NCBI GenBank assembly: GCA_024684115.1 | Contig: JAIKXP010000137.1 | Coordinates: forward strand, 1-46,284 | DNA length: 46,284 nucleotides | Source of the DNA: Sphaerochaetaceae bacterium | GTDB lineage: Bacteria > Spirochaetota > Spirochaetia > Sphaerochaetales > Sphaerochaetaceae | Direction of reading: 5' to 3' | Shown: positions 33,354 to 42,077 of the stretch, piece after piece | Layout of the letters: each line of letters begins with the position of its first letter | Position numbering within the stretch: position 1 is the first letter of the stretch | Notes under the pieces: generated by a model | What the model saw: the letters and a program-made list of their open reading frames with translations, nothing else | Told to the model about the DNA's origin: nothing | The model's database searches: none | Program-made: the position numbers and the translations under genes

Positions 33354-33933
33354 ATTCAAGGACCCTCCGTGGAAGAAAATCTTCATGGGAAAGAAGATTG
33401 TTCCTTATCTCAGTTGCACTTTCAAGAGAGACGTTTTCCGGTTCAAGCTTTACAACTTTTGCATCTTTGGGGAGCATGTTCCACAGAGCCCCGTCAGGGT
33501 TTCTTCTGCAGATTAAAAACTCAACCTCATCCTTAAGCTCGCTGTACCTGTACCACTGGTCAAGCCTCTGTGCGTGGTCATCTCCCATAACAAGACCTAT
33601 CCTGCCCTCTATCTTAAGGTTTTTCTTAACTTCCATGACTGTGTCATAGGTGTAGGATATGCCGCCTCTCTTAATTTCCATGTCGGAAACTTCAACTGTG
33701 GCATGCTTATCCTGAGGATAGAGCTCCCTGTAGTCCAGAAGTGCAAGACGGATCATTTCAAGCCTGTCGGAGTCTGAAGCCGCAGGTCCTGAAGAGCGTT
33801 TGAAGTTACTCTGTTTTGCCGGAATGATTATGAAGCGGTTGTAATCAGAAAGACTGGCTGCGCAGTGCAGCAGAAACAGATGTCCCAGATGTATGGGGTC
33901 GAAGCTTCCGCCAAGTATGGCAGTCTTATTCAT
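33325..33933 (-). CDS. nadD: Nicotinate-nucleotide adenylyltransferase
   Basis: 202 residues from the ATG at 33933, which has GGAGGATCAGG directly upstream inside the obgE stop region. Makes nicotinate adenine dinucleotide in NAD synthesis. The nucleotidyltransferase motif GGSFDPIHLGHLFLLHCA opens the protein, with a SATEIRNNLL motif near the C-terminus (ISSTxIR equivalent). It overlaps the 3' end of obgE by eight bases and yqeK by 29 bases. Confidence 0.95.
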   Translation of the reverse strand: MNKTAILGGSFDPIHLGHLFLLHCAASLSDYNRFIIIPAKQSNFKRSSGPAASDSDRLEMIRLALLDYRELYPQDKHATVEVSDMEIKRGGISYTYDTVMEVKKNLKIEGRIGLVMGDDHAQRLDQWYRYSELKDEVEFLICRRNPDGALWNMLPKDAKVVKLEPENVSLESATEIRNNLLSHEDFLPRRVLEYVREHNLYS

Positions 33934-35020
33934 CCTGATCCTCCGTTCTGTATACATCTTCGTACGGATCATCCGGATAGTAGGCCCTGTTATCCGGCTT
34001 TACGGAAAACTCTCCCGCTTCATCCTCTTCCTGACCCTGAACCTTCTTTACTATCCCGAGGAAGGCTTCCTTTACGGGCTCAACCGTACTTTCATCCAGT
34101 ATGGTAATTCCTATGCATTTCTTGTCCGGGAAGTGCTTCTTAAGCTCCTCAAAGTTCTCCTCTGCTCCTTCCTCATCAAGCTTTGTGCCTATTATGACCT
34201 CTTCCTTTTCAAGAAGCTCCGGTGAGTAAGTCCTGAGCTCTTCCCTGAGCTGGTCGTAGCGGTCCAGGAATTCCTTTTCAGAGCAGTCAATGAGGTAGGC
34301 AAGACCTCCTGTTCTGGAGATGTGCCTTAAGAACTTGAATCCCATACCTGCGCCCTGACTGGCGCCTTCTATGATTCCCGGGATATCTGCAATTACAATA
34401 TCCCTGTTTTTATACTTGAGCATGCCCAGCTGCGGAATCTTTGTTGTAAACGGATAGGCTCCGACCTTGCTTCCTGCATTTGTCAGGATGTTTGTCAGAG
34501 AGCTCTTACCTGCGTTTGGGAATCCGACCAGGCCTATATCTGCTATTACGAGCAGTTCAAGACCGACCCTCATGGACACACCCGGTTCTCCCGGCTGTGC
34601 AAATCTCGGAGTCTGTCTTACTGATGTCTTGAAGTGATAGTTTCCAAGGCCGCCTCTTCCGCCTTTTAAGAATACAAAGCGGTCAACCCCGGTAAGATCC
34701 TTGATTATCTCTCCGGTGTCTGCGTCCTTGATTACGGTTCCGGGAGGTACCGGTATTTCCATGTCCTCACCGTTTCTGCCGTAGCAGCGTGCTCCGCTGC
34801 CGTTCTTTCCGTTTTCTGCACGGAAGGTTCTGATTATCTTCAGATGAGCGAGAGTCCTTAAATTATTCTTAACTACAAATACAAGGTCTCCACCCTTACC
34901 GCCGTCACCGCCGTCCGGGCCACCCTTGGGAACAAATTTTTCCCTTCTGAAGGAAATACAACCATTGCCCCCGTTTCCGGAGGCAATGTCAATATAGGTT
35001 TCATCTGAAAAACCGAACAT
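33926..35020 (-). CDS. obgE: GTPase ObgE/CgtA
   Basis: A 364-residue ribosome-associated GTPase acting in 50S assembly and stringent control. The glycine-rich Obg fold fills residues 1-158 (IDIASGNGGNGCISFRREK, PDGGDGGKGGD), and the G domain has GFPNAGKSSLTN, DIPGIIEGASQGAG and GTKLDE (NKxD equivalent). An acidic tail (EEDEAGEF, DPYEDVYRTEDQDE) closes it. It lies ten bases after rpmA. Confidence 0.97.
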   Translation of the reverse strand: MFGFSDETYIDIASGNGGNGCISFRREKFVPKGGPDGGDGGKGGDLVFVVKNNLRTLAHLKIIRTFRAENGKNGSGARCYGRNGEDMEIPVPPGTVIKDADTGEIIKDLTGVDRFVFLKGGRGGLGNYHFKTSVRQTPRFAQPGEPGVSMRVGLELLVIADIGLVGFPNAGKSSLTNILTNAGSKVGAYPFTTKIPQLGMLKYKNRDIVIADIPGIIEGASQGAGMGFKFLRHISRTGGLAYLIDCSEKEFLDRYDQLREELRTYSPELLEKEEVIIGTKLDEEGAEENFEELKKHFPDKKCIGITILDESTVEPVKEAFLGIVKKVQGQEEDEAGEFSVKPDNRAYYPDDPYEDVYRTEDQDE

Positions 35021-35030
35021 ATATTATTTT

Positions 35031-35282
35031 TTACTCTGTAACAATTGAAACGAAGTTGCGGTTATTTCTTGAATAGAAATTAACCTTTCCGGCTGCCTTT
35101 GCAAAGAGAGTATAGTCAGTTCCGAGACCGACGTTCTCACCCGGGTGAATCTTTGTTCCATGCTGGCGCATGATGATTTCACCGGCCTTAACAACCTGTC
35201 CGCCATAACGCTTTACGCCTAAGCGCTGTGCATTAGAGTCTCTTCCGTTCTTTGATGAACCGCCACCTTTATGATGAGCCAT
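35031..35282 (-). CDS. rpmA: Ribosomal protein L27
   Basis: 83 residues. Begins [20 protein letters not shown], the mature-type L27 N-terminus that reaches into the peptidyl transferase centre, with no Firmicutes-style cleavable extension; correspondingly no prp protease gene lies between rplU and rpmA. It lies 11 bases after rplU. Confidence 0.98.
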   Translation of the reverse strand: MAHHKGGGSSKNGRDSNAQRLGVKRYGGQVVKAGEIIMRQHGTKIHPGENVGLGTDYTLFAKAAGKVNFYSRNNRNFVSIVTE

Positions 35283-35293
35283 TGATTGCCTCC

Positions 35294-35605
35294 TTAAGCG
35301 TTAATGCTGTCAATCTTGAGAACTGAATACTGCTGTCTGTGACCCTGGGTCTTGCGGTATCCCTTTCTTCTGTGGAACTTGTAGACACGTACCTTGTCAT
35401 CCTTGAAGTTGGACTGGAGGGTTGCTACAACACTTGCGCCCTTAACATATGGCGCACCAAACTTTGCTTTATTCTCGTCAACGAGAGCGAGGACTGATTC
35501 GTAAGTTACCTGCTGTCCGACTTCTGCCTGGACCAGATCAACCTGAACCTCTTTTCCTACTTCTGCCTTATACTGCTTTCCGAGAATTTCTACGAGTGCG
35601 TACAT
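35294..35605 (-). CDS. rplU: Ribosomal protein L21
   Basis: 103 residues, the normal length of bL21. Typical beginning [19 protein letters not shown] and the closing [17 protein letters not shown] with RNA-binding basics. It starts the operon, behind AGGATG and a consensus promoter at 35643-35671. Confidence 0.98.
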   Translation of the reverse strand: MYALVEILGKQYKAEVGKEVQVDLVQAEVGQQVTYESVLALVDENKAKFGAPYVKGASVVATLQSNFKDDKVRVYKFHRRKGYRKTQGHRQQYSVLKIDSINA

Positions 35606-35642
35606 TTAACACATCCTTTATTGAAATTTTATCAGTAAGAAC

Positions 35643-35671
35643 TTTATAAGTTTATTTCCCTTTATTTTCAA
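35643..35671 (-). promoter_or_regulatory. Promoter of the rplU operon
   Basis: On the complement TTGAAA (35666-35671), 17-base spacer, TATAAA (35643-35648); expected start near 35636, about 30 bases before the rplU ATG. Confidence 0.75.
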
Positions 35672-35710
35672 GCGTTCTGACATTTTAATTGATGTTTTTT
35701 TGACTTTTTC

Positions 35711-35730
35711 ACTACCTACCGGTAGTTAGT
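35711..35730. promoter_or_regulatory. TetR operator candidate
   Basis: ACTACCTACCGGTAGTTAGT is a 20-base palindrome with one mismatched pair (positions 5/16). It is 28 bases before the tetR ATG, directly behind TTGACT (35700-35705), a possible -35. Confidence 0.65.
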
Positions 35731-35757
35731 AATAAGGTTTTGTGTTACCATCATGTC

Positions 35758-36309
35758 ATGGGTACAAAAGAAAAGATTACTTCTTCATTTTTAAAGCTGG
35801 GAGAAGAGGAAGGTTTTGACAGGGTGAGCCTCTCCATGATTGCAGAGGACTGCGGCATAAAGAAGGCCAGCATATTCAGCCACTTCAAAAGCCGGGACGA
35901 GATAGAAAACGAGGCTCTGAAAAAGTGCCTTGAGAGCCTTGGGGAGAAGCAGTTTGAAATAAATTTCAGGGCAAAAGATGTTGAAGAGCTGTTTGTAGGG
36001 TTAATCAACAGCTTCATAGACGTATTTACAGACTTTCCGCAGAGCGCCCTTCTTTCCTACTGCGAGCAGAAAAAGACCACCAGTGAGAAAGCTTTCAGGA
36101 TATCTGAGGATATAGACAGAATAATCTCAAGCCGTCTTCTTGTTACCCTTGATTACTGTGTTCAGCGCTCCTGGACGGGCTGGAACAATACGGACTCGCT
36201 GTCGCTTCTGCTCTGCCCGCCGGTGAGGAACATGCTGCTGGGCTTCCTCAGCGAGGAAACCCTGATAAATCTTATCTTACATCTTCTCAAGGAACGGAAT
36301 GCCGATTAA
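35758..36309 (+). CDS. TetR-family regulator
   Basis: 183 residues from the ATG at 35758 (a TTG at 35740 extends it slightly). N-terminal HTH: KEKITSSFLKLGEEEGFDRV, then IAEDCGIKKASIFSHFKSRD, both typical. The ligand domain has no distinctive motif. It has a near-perfect operator directly upstream and no divergent transporter, so it may regulate only itself or distant genes. Its 3' end overlaps the convergent argS end by 33 bases. No good ribosome site is seen. Confidence 0.88.
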   Translation: MGTKEKITSSFLKLGEEEGFDRVSLSMIAEDCGIKKASIFSHFKSRDEIENEALKKCLESLGEKQFEINFRAKDVEELFVGLINSFIDVFTDFPQSALLSYCEQKKTTSEKAFRISEDIDRIISSRLLVTLDYCVQRSWTGWNNTDSLSLLLCPPVRNMLLGFLSEETLINLILHLLKERNAD

Positions 36310-38031
36310 GGCCATTGCGTTCTTAAGGGAAGTGAGTACTACCTTACAGAGCTCTATTCTTGAAACTGAAAGCTCAGCCTGCTGAGGATTGAGTACCTGA
36401 TTGTCATGGTACCAGTGGCTGAAGGTCTTACACAGCTCGTAGAGGAAGGCGCAGATTACTGACGGGTCATATGTGGAAGCGGCCTTGTTCACCAGCTCCG
36501 GAAGGGATCCGCAGAGCTTGAACATCTGTCTCTCGTCTTCGTTTACAAGAAGTGCGGGGTTGAACTTCACGCCTTCGTAGGAAGAGCTGTCTGATGAGAA
36601 GTTTCTCAGTATTGAAGAGATTCTTGCACCCATGTACTGAATGTACGGACCTGTGTTTCCGTTGAATGAAAGGCTCTCCTTCGGGTTGAAGGTAACGTCC
36701 TTTACAGGGTCAAACTGAAGCATGTAGTAGTTCAGGGCTCCGAGGGCTATGTCATGGGCTGTCCTATCCGGATCCTCAAGATCCTTGTCCCTGCCCTTTT
36801 CGGTAATCTCTTCCCTGGCCATGGTGGTCAGCTGGAGCAGAAGGTCATCTGCATCTACAACCGTTCCTTCCCTGCTCTTCATCTTTCCTTCCGGAAGGAA
36901 GACCATACCGTAGCTTAAGTGATGAAGGTCCTTTGCCCAAGGCATGCCGAGCTTGTCCAGAACGTGGAAGAGCACCTTGAAATGGTACTTCTGCTCACTT
37001 GCAACAACATATACAAGAGAATCAAACGGCCAGTCTTCATGGCGGTTAATGGCTGTTCCTATATCCTGGGTTATGTAGATGGAAGTGCCGTCCTTTCTCA
37101 GGAGAATCTTCTTATCAAGGCCTATGTCGGAGTTGTCTATATAGATTGCTCCGTCTTCCTGCTTCTGAAATATTCCCCTTTCAAGACCTTCAAGAACCTT
37201 GTCCTTTCCGAGCTTGTAGGTATCACTTTCATAGTAGTACCTGTCAAAGGAAATACCCGTGTTTCTGTAGGTTTCAGTAATTCCGTCTATGGTCCACTTA
37301 TTCATGAGCTTCCACAGCTCAATGGTCTCAGGGTCTCCCTGCTCCCACTTTACCAGCATTTCCTGAGCCTGATCCTCGGCTGTGGGGTCTTCCTTTGCCC
37401 AGGCGTTGAAGCGCACGTACCAGGAGCCTACAAAATGGTCACCCTTGATTCCTGTGCTCTCAGGTGTCTCTCCGTTTCCGAATTTCTTATAGGCCAGCAT
37501 GGACTTACAGATGTGTACACCGCGGTTGTTTATGAGGTTGACCTTCATGACGTTTGCGCCGGAGGCCTTGAGTATTGTACTTACGCTGTTACCCAGGCAG
37601 TCGTTTCTGACATGTCCAAGGTGAAGCGGTTTGTTTGTGTTCGGGCAGCTGAACTCAATCATGACCTTCCTGCCGTCAAGGGCATCTGTACAGCCGTAGC
37701 TGTCCTTTTCCTTTTCAACCTTCTCACAGAGTTTTTCAATGAGGCTTTCCATGTCTACACGCACATTCATGTACGGACCGGCTGCAAAAGCCTGACCCTC
37801 AGGTCTGTCGGTGAGGGAATTTATGTCTGCAGTAAGTTCTTCAGCAAGGGCCACCGGAGATTTTCCGAACACCTTTGCATATGCGAACAACGGGAAGGCA
37901 AGGTCTCCCATTTCCGGTTTTGGCGGAACCTGGACTACTACCGGGTTTAAAACCCCTTCCCTGCCTGATTTTTCCAGTAATACACTGAGTCTGGCCTGAA
38001 CCAGGTCCTTCCACTGCTGCCTGTCTATCAT
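36277..38031 (-). CDS. argS: Arginyl-tRNA synthetase
   Basis: Class I synthetase for tRNA-Arg, 584 residues. FSCPNTNKPLHLGHVRNDCL contains HLGH (HIGH), and the KMSKS region is degenerate (GKMKSREGTVVDADDLL near residue 385), as is common for ArgS. DALR anticodon domain at the end (LYELCKTFSHWYHDN). Start ATG with weak GGGG upstream. Order argS-birA-mtaB-comEC on the complement reads comEC-mtaB-birA-argS in transcription, with birA ten bases before argS. Confidence 0.96.
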   Translation of the reverse strand: MIDRQQWKDLVQARLSVLLEKSGREGVLNPVVVQVPPKPEMGDLAFPLFAYAKVFGKSPVALAEELTADINSLTDRPEGQAFAAGPYMNVRVDMESLIEKLCEKVEKEKDSYGCTDALDGRKVMIEFSCPNTNKPLHLGHVRNDCLGNSVSTILKASGANVMKVNLINNRGVHICKSMLAYKKFGNGETPESTGIKGDHFVGSWYVRFNAWAKEDPTAEDQAQEMLVKWEQGDPETIELWKLMNKWTIDGITETYRNTGISFDRYYYESDTYKLGKDKVLEGLERGIFQKQEDGAIYIDNSDIGLDKKILLRKDGTSIYITQDIGTAINRHEDWPFDSLVYVVASEQKYHFKVLFHVLDKLGMPWAKDLHHLSYGMVFLPEGKMKSREGTVVDADDLLLQLTTMAREEITEKGRDKDLEDPDRTAHDIALGALNYYMLQFDPVKDVTFNPKESLSFNGNTGPYIQYMGARISSILRNFSSDSSSYEGVKFNPALLVNEDERQMFKLCGSLPELVNKAASTYDPSVICAFLYELCKTFSHWYHDNQVLNPQQAELSVSRIELCKVVLTSLKNAMALIGIPFLEKM

Positions 38032-38040
38032 AACTACCCC

Positions 38041-38757
38041 TTAAATCCTTATGCTGACTTCGCCTGTGCTCAGAATGAGCTCCTGACCGTCTTTCTCAAT
38101 TATATGAAGCGCGCAGTTATTGTCAATTTTACTTACAACACCGCGTGATGTAACCTTTCCGGCCTGAATCACGTCAACTGTCTTACCTGTCAACATGCTG
38201 TGGTTCTGGTACTCGATAAGCCATGAGTCATCTTCCCCGAGGCTCAGGGAAATAAGATTCTTTACAACTTCATTTACTACATCCATGGGGTCTGAGTCCG
38301 TCTTGTCAGGACCGGGATAGAGGCTTATGGCCACATCCTGAAGCTCCGGAGGAAAGGCCTTCTGAGGTGTACAGAAGTTAATTCCTATACCGAGGACAAC
38401 ATGGCCCTTATAGGCCTCTGCCAGAATACCGCAGACCTTCTTCCCCCTGTAGTAAAGGTCATTTACCCACTTGATATCACACTCCCTGTCGGTGCAGTAG
38501 GAAATGGCACGCCTTACGGCAACCGCAGCCTTTGCGGTAATGCTAAGACTCTCGTCCATTGGAAGAAGTATGGAAAGATAGATTCCTCCCCTTGGGGAAG
38601 CGAAGCTTCTTCCGAGTCTGCCGCGTCCTCCGCTCTGGCTCCATGCAACTGCAACCGTTCCGTTCGGAGCGCCCTTATCACACATATCCTTAAGGACCCT
38701 GTTCGTTGAATCCACACTGTCAAAGTAGTTTAGGTTTACGTTAAATTCTTCACTCAT
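38041..38757 (-). CDS. birA: Biotin-protein ligase without regulatory HTH
   Basis: 238 residues, only the catalytic/central domain plus a C-terminal SH3-like domain: DSVDSTNRVLKDM, QSGGRGRLGRSFASPRGGIY (biotinyl-AMP loop), IKWVNDLYYRGKKVCGIL, HVVLGIGINFC. It attaches biotin to carboxyl carrier proteins. The N-terminal DNA-binding domain of bifunctional BirA is missing, so it is not a repressor. It starts on the ATGA overlap with mtaB. Confidence 0.93.
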   Translation of the reverse strand: MSEEFNVNLNYFDSVDSTNRVLKDMCDKGAPNGTVAVAWSQSGGRGRLGRSFASPRGGIYLSILLPMDESLSITAKAAVAVRRAISYCTDRECDIKWVNDLYYRGKKVCGILAEAYKGHVVLGIGINFCTPQKAFPPELQDVAISLYPGPDKTDSDPMDVVNEVVKNLISLSLGEDDSWLIEYQNHSMLTGKTVDVIQAGKVTSRGVVSKIDNNCALHIIEKDGQELILSTGEVSIRI

Positions 38758-40037
38758 ACCTGCTGTGCCTCATTTCCGCTAAGCATTCTGACCCTGATAA
38801 GGTCTCCGCATTTTACTTCTTCCCCCGCTTCCTGTACATGAACCCTGAGGTAGTTACCGGTAGTGGCATACCACTGGCCGCGGGTCTTCTCTTCAAGAAT
38901 GGCCTCAAGAATCTTTCCCTCCTGAGCTCTGGCGTAGGAGGCCTTTGACTCTTCGGAGAGCTTTCTCAGTATGGCTGCCCTCTCATCCCTTATGTACTCA
39001 GGGACCCTGTCCCTTGCATCAAAGAGCGGGGTTTCAGGCCTGGGGCTGAACGGGAAGACATGAACTGCGCTGAAGCGGTTACGCTCCAGGAAGCTTCTTG
39101 TCATCTCAAACTCCTCATCTCCCTCTCCCGGAAGACCTGTAATTACATCACAGCCAAGGAACGGGTCGTCTTTCACTTCCCTGAGCCTGCCTATTATGTA
39201 GTCAAGATACGAACTCTCATAGGTTCTTCCGACCCTCTTAAGCACCTTGTCAGATGCACTCTGAACGGGAATATGGAAGTGTGGCTGCATGCGGAAATCA
39301 GACATCTGGTCCAGAAGCCTGTCATCTACGTGGTCCGGCTCCATTGAGGAAAGGCGGATCCTTATGTCCTGGCCAAGGCGTGGAAGAAGCTTTTCCAGCA
39401 GTCCTCCAAGGCCCTTTCCCTCATGGTCATACATGGTCAGATTTACACCGGTGAGTACTATCTCGTGATAGCCGTGCTTCTCTATTTCCAGCGCGCGCCT
39501 TATTACAGATTCTGCATCAAGGGATTTTGATGGTCCCCTTGCTATATGGACCCTGCAATAACCGCAGTTGTTGTCACAACCGTCCTGAATCTTAAGGTAG
39601 CTTCTGCTGTGGTAGGCAAAGTCGGCTGCCGAGAAGTCAAATACGGAGTAATCCTTCACCCTGCTTTCAGAACAGAAGTCATTTACCGCTTCGTATATGT
39701 CTGATTTTCCTGCAAGGAACTCAGGAAGCCTTAAAAGCTCTGCCTTGCGTTCAAGAGGCAGAACTACAACCTTCTCTCCAAGTTCTTCAAGGCCGTGTGA
39801 GCCTTTTACGGCATAGCAGCCGCTTACCAGCACGGGAGCTGTTCTGGAAAAGAGTCTTATCATTCTTCTGGCTTTCTGTTCTGCCTTTGCAGTTACGGTA
39901 CAGGTGTTCACTATAATCAGGTCGGCGTCCCTGTAGTCCTTAACTACGTTGTCTGAGCTTTTTACAAAGGCCTGAGCCACCGCTTCTGATTCACACTGAT
40001 TGACCCTGCACCCCAGGGTATATACAAACAGGTTCAT
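38754..40037 (-). CDS. mtaB: tRNA t6A37 methylthiotransferase MtaB
   Basis: Radical SAM enzyme, 427 residues from the ATG at 40037. N-terminal MTTase domain (YTLGCRVNQCESEAVAQAF, NTCTVTAKAEQKARR), radical SAM cluster CDNNCGYC with the usual CxxxCxxC spacing, then C-terminal TRAM domain. The CRVNQ motif places it in the MtaB branch (ms2t6A in ANN-decoding tRNAs), not MiaB. The frame is open upstream to 40160 but overlaps comEC and matches no family. An inverted repeat at 40038-40062 lies immediately before the ATG, and no normal ribosome site is seen. Confidence 0.94.
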   Translation of the reverse strand: MNLFVYTLGCRVNQCESEAVAQAFVKSSDNVVKDYRDADLIIVNTCTVTAKAEQKARRMIRLFSRTAPVLVSGCYAVKGSHGLEELGEKVVVLPLERKAELLRLPEFLAGKSDIYEAVNDFCSESRVKDYSVFDFSAADFAYHSRSYLKIQDGCDNNCGYCRVHIARGPSKSLDAESVIRRALEIEKHGYHEIVLTGVNLTMYDHEGKGLGGLLEKLLPRLGQDIRIRLSSMEPDHVDDRLLDQMSDFRMQPHFHIPVQSASDKVLKRVGRTYESSYLDYIIGRLREVKDDPFLGCDVITGLPGEGDEEFEMTRSFLERNRFSAVHVFPFSPRPETPLFDARDRVPEYIRDERAAILRKLSEESKASYARAQEGKILEAILEEKTRGQWYATTGNYLRVHVQEAGEEVKCGDLIRVRMLSGNEAQQV

Positions 40038-40062
40038 GGGAAAGGATTCTATATGCTTTCCC
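40038..40062 (-). promoter_or_regulatory. Hairpin immediately before the mtaB start
   Basis: GGGAAAG...CTTTCCC perfect seven-base arms (40056-40062 with 40038-40044), 11-base loop, ending one base before the ATG and spanning the comEC stop. Could control initiation of mtaB, or be chance. Confidence 0.35.
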
Positions 40063-41377
40063 GATTTGTTACAATCTTGTTTTTCCCGCTTCCAAGGTAT
40101 ATTCGTATGAGCAAAAGAATAAGAAGAACCGACAGTACAAAGACAGGGTAGGTTTTCCATGTGCAGGAACCCATGCGGGAAAAGAAGTCAAAGAGGTGGA
40201 GCATGAAATTCTGGGGCAGTGTCGTGGATAAGGAAGGAAAGATAAGGCTTAGAAATGACAGAGCCATGGCCAGCACCGCAAGGGCAGCAGCGATAGGGCC
40301 TGAGAGCACCGCCTGAGGATACCATACCCCGGAGAGGAGAAGCTGAAGAGGAGCATTGCAGATTACTGCGCAGATGGAAGAGCCCAGAAGTTCACCGGGA
40401 CCGTGCAGAAAAATGGGCTTGAGGTACCAGGTTATGTAGCCTGAGAAGGCTATCAGGGAGAAGACACAGACGTACCCGTAGGCGTTTGCGGGGTTGAGAA
40501 AGACCCAGGGAGTGAGCAGCAGCTGGATAAGGCAGGCAGCAAGGGCGGCTTTCCAGAGCGGAAGAAAGGACAGCGTGAACATGATGAGTGCCCTGACAAG
40601 GGACGGCCTCGGTCCAGCTATGAATACAAATAGAAATACACAGAACAGGGAGAGCACTTTCCCCGGCTTTTTTCTGCCGAAGATCCTCTTTATAGAGGAC
40701 GAGACAAACTTTAGGTGCATACCGCTTAAGGCCAGAACATGGGCACAGCCGCAGCTTAAGGCGGAAGATGTGAGTGAGTTAACCATGTCTTCACTTCTGC
40801 CCAGAAGAAGGAGCATGCCCAGGGTGTTGAGGGACAGCCTTTTTTCAAGAAGAAGTATGAGAGACTCCCTTAAGTGGGTGAGCATGCCCTTTTTAAGAAC
40901 CTGGACCGAGGAGCAGATGAACAGTCCTTCCTTAAAGTGGCCGTATACCCTCACCCGGCAGAAAGCTCCGGTCACGGACCTCTGGTCGCTTATGCATACA
41001 ACAAGCTTCCTGAAGCCTGAAAAATAATTTGAGAAAACGTTTCTCACCCCGGTTACCATTACGTTTAGAACAAGCTTCCCGGAGTCCGAGTATGAAGAGT
41101 CGTAGACCAGAAAGCCTTCAAGTGAAACAATTGTCTCTTCACTTACAGGAATAACGGAAGAAGCCTTGAACCTCAAAAGCCGGATAAGGCATAAGGAGAA
41201 CAGAAGCAGCATGAACGCCCAGGGCCGCAGCCTGCAGTACTTAATCCCCATGCATAGAAGTACAAGAGACAGGGAAAGGAGTAAAAAGGCACAGAGGGCG
41301 GGAACAGTAAGGTCTGTTTCAAGAACTCCCAGGGCGCAGAGAACGGAAAAAAGAAGGCAGAGAAACTTGTCCATCAA
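40049..41377 (-). CDS. ComEC/Rec2-like membrane protein, short form
   Basis: 442 residues with many hydrophobic helices. It has the N-terminal DUF4131-like region, and the competence domain with the landmark AHVLALSGMHLKFVSSSIKR followed by AGPRPSLVRALIMFTLS. Full-length ComEC is over 700 residues with a C-terminal metallo-beta-lactamase nuclease domain, which is absent here. It could be the DNA channel only, or the reduced ComEC of non-transforming lineages. First gene of the comEC-mtaB-birA-argS run. Base composition is not distinct. Confidence 0.85.
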   Translation of the reverse strand: MMDKFLCLLFSVLCALGVLETDLTVPALCAFLLLSLSLVLLCMGIKYCRLRPWAFMLLLFSLCLIRLLRFKASSVIPVSEETIVSLEGFLVYDSSYSDSGKLVLNVMVTGVRNVFSNYFSGFRKLVVCISDQRSVTGAFCRVRVYGHFKEGLFICSSVQVLKKGMLTHLRESLILLLEKRLSLNTLGMLLLLGRSEDMVNSLTSSALSCGCAHVLALSGMHLKFVSSSIKRIFGRKKPGKVLSLFCVFLFVFIAGPRPSLVRALIMFTLSFLPLWKAALAACLIQLLLTPWVFLNPANAYGYVCVFSLIAFSGYITWYLKPIFLHGPGELLGSSICAVICNAPLQLLLSGVWYPQAVLSGPIAAALAVLAMALSFLSLIFPSLSTTLPQNFMLHLFDFFSRMGSCTWKTYPVFVLSVLLILLLIRIYLGSGKNKIVTNRESI

Positions 41378-41428
41378 CCTTATAAGGAAACCATGGTCAC
41401 CCGTTTGTTGTTAAATCAGCTCTCTTTG

Positions 41429-41457
41429 TTGAGAAAAAACAATTAAATGCTTATAAT
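41429..41457 (+). promoter_or_regulatory. pduL promoter
   Basis: TTGAGA (41429-41434), 17-base spacer, perfect TATAAT (41452-41457); start near 41464, leader of about 35 bases with AGGAG before the ATG at 41499. Confidence 0.78.
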
Positions 41458-41498
41458 TTCATCACCAAAGACATAAACAGATATAGGAGTGTTTTGAA

Positions 41499-42077
41499 AT
41501 GGCAAAAGAATTCATGGTAGAAACAAGTGCTAGACACGTTCACGTAACTCAGGAAACTCTTGAGAAGCTTTTCGGCAAGGGCTATCAGCTCACAGTTAAG
41601 AAGGAACTTTCACAGCCTGGTCAGTATGCTTCAAACGAAAGGGTAACAGTTGTAGGACCTAAGAGGGAACTTGCAAACGTTTCCATCCTCGGACCATGCA
41701 GAAAGGCAAATCAGGTAGAGCTTTCAGCAACAGATGCAAGATCAATCGGACTTGTTGCACCGGTAAGAGAATCTGGAGACACAGCAGGTTCAGCCCCATG
41801 TAAGCTTGTAGGCCCTGCAGGTGAAGTTGAACTTACAGAAGGTGTTATTGTTGCCAAGAGACATATTCACATGACAGAAGCTGACGCTAAGGAATTCGGC
41901 GTTACAAACGGACAGATTGTAGATGTACTCGTAGACTGCGGAACAGGAAGAAAGACAGTCTTCGGAGATACAGTAATCCGTGTTTCCAACTCATATGCTC
42001 TTGCCATGCACATTGATACAGATGAGTCAAACGCAGCAGGTTGCGCAGGCGCAGTCAAGGGTACAATCGTTGGCTGA
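41499..42077 (+). CDS. pduL: Phosphate acyltransferase PduL
   Basis: 192 residues; transfers acetyl or propanoyl between CoA and phosphate, giving acyl phosphate for ATP formation by acetate kinase. The two metal-binding motifs are ETSARHVHVTQE and AKRHIHMTEA. An N-terminal shell-targeting peptide is missing, so it is cytosolic, not in a microcompartment, and probably replaces Pta in acetate fermentation. It has its own strong promoter and overlaps rsmA by eight bases. Confidence 0.93.
   Translation: MAKEFMVETSARHVHVTQETLEKLFGKGYQLTVKKELSQPGQYASNERVTVVGPKRELANVSILGPCRKANQVELSATDARSIGLVAPVRESGDTAGSAPCKLVGPAGEVELTEGVIVAKRHIHMTEADAKEFGVTNGQIVDVLVDCGTGRKTVFGDTVIRVSNSYALAMHIDTDESNAAGCAGAVKGTIVG

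Noticed and set aside
36919-37950. 343-codon frame opposite argS
   Set aside because: Despite the length it mirrors argS codon usage; argS motifs are unambiguous.
40038-40160. N-terminal extension of MtaB to 40160
   Set aside because: It overlaps the comEC end and reads as unconserved sequence; the family begins at the MNLFVYTLGCRVNQ position.
41980-42069. Longer rsmA starting inside pduL at 41980
   Set aside because: The extra 30 residues overlap pduL and look like out-of-frame translation; the TTG at 42070 has a site and fits the family length.
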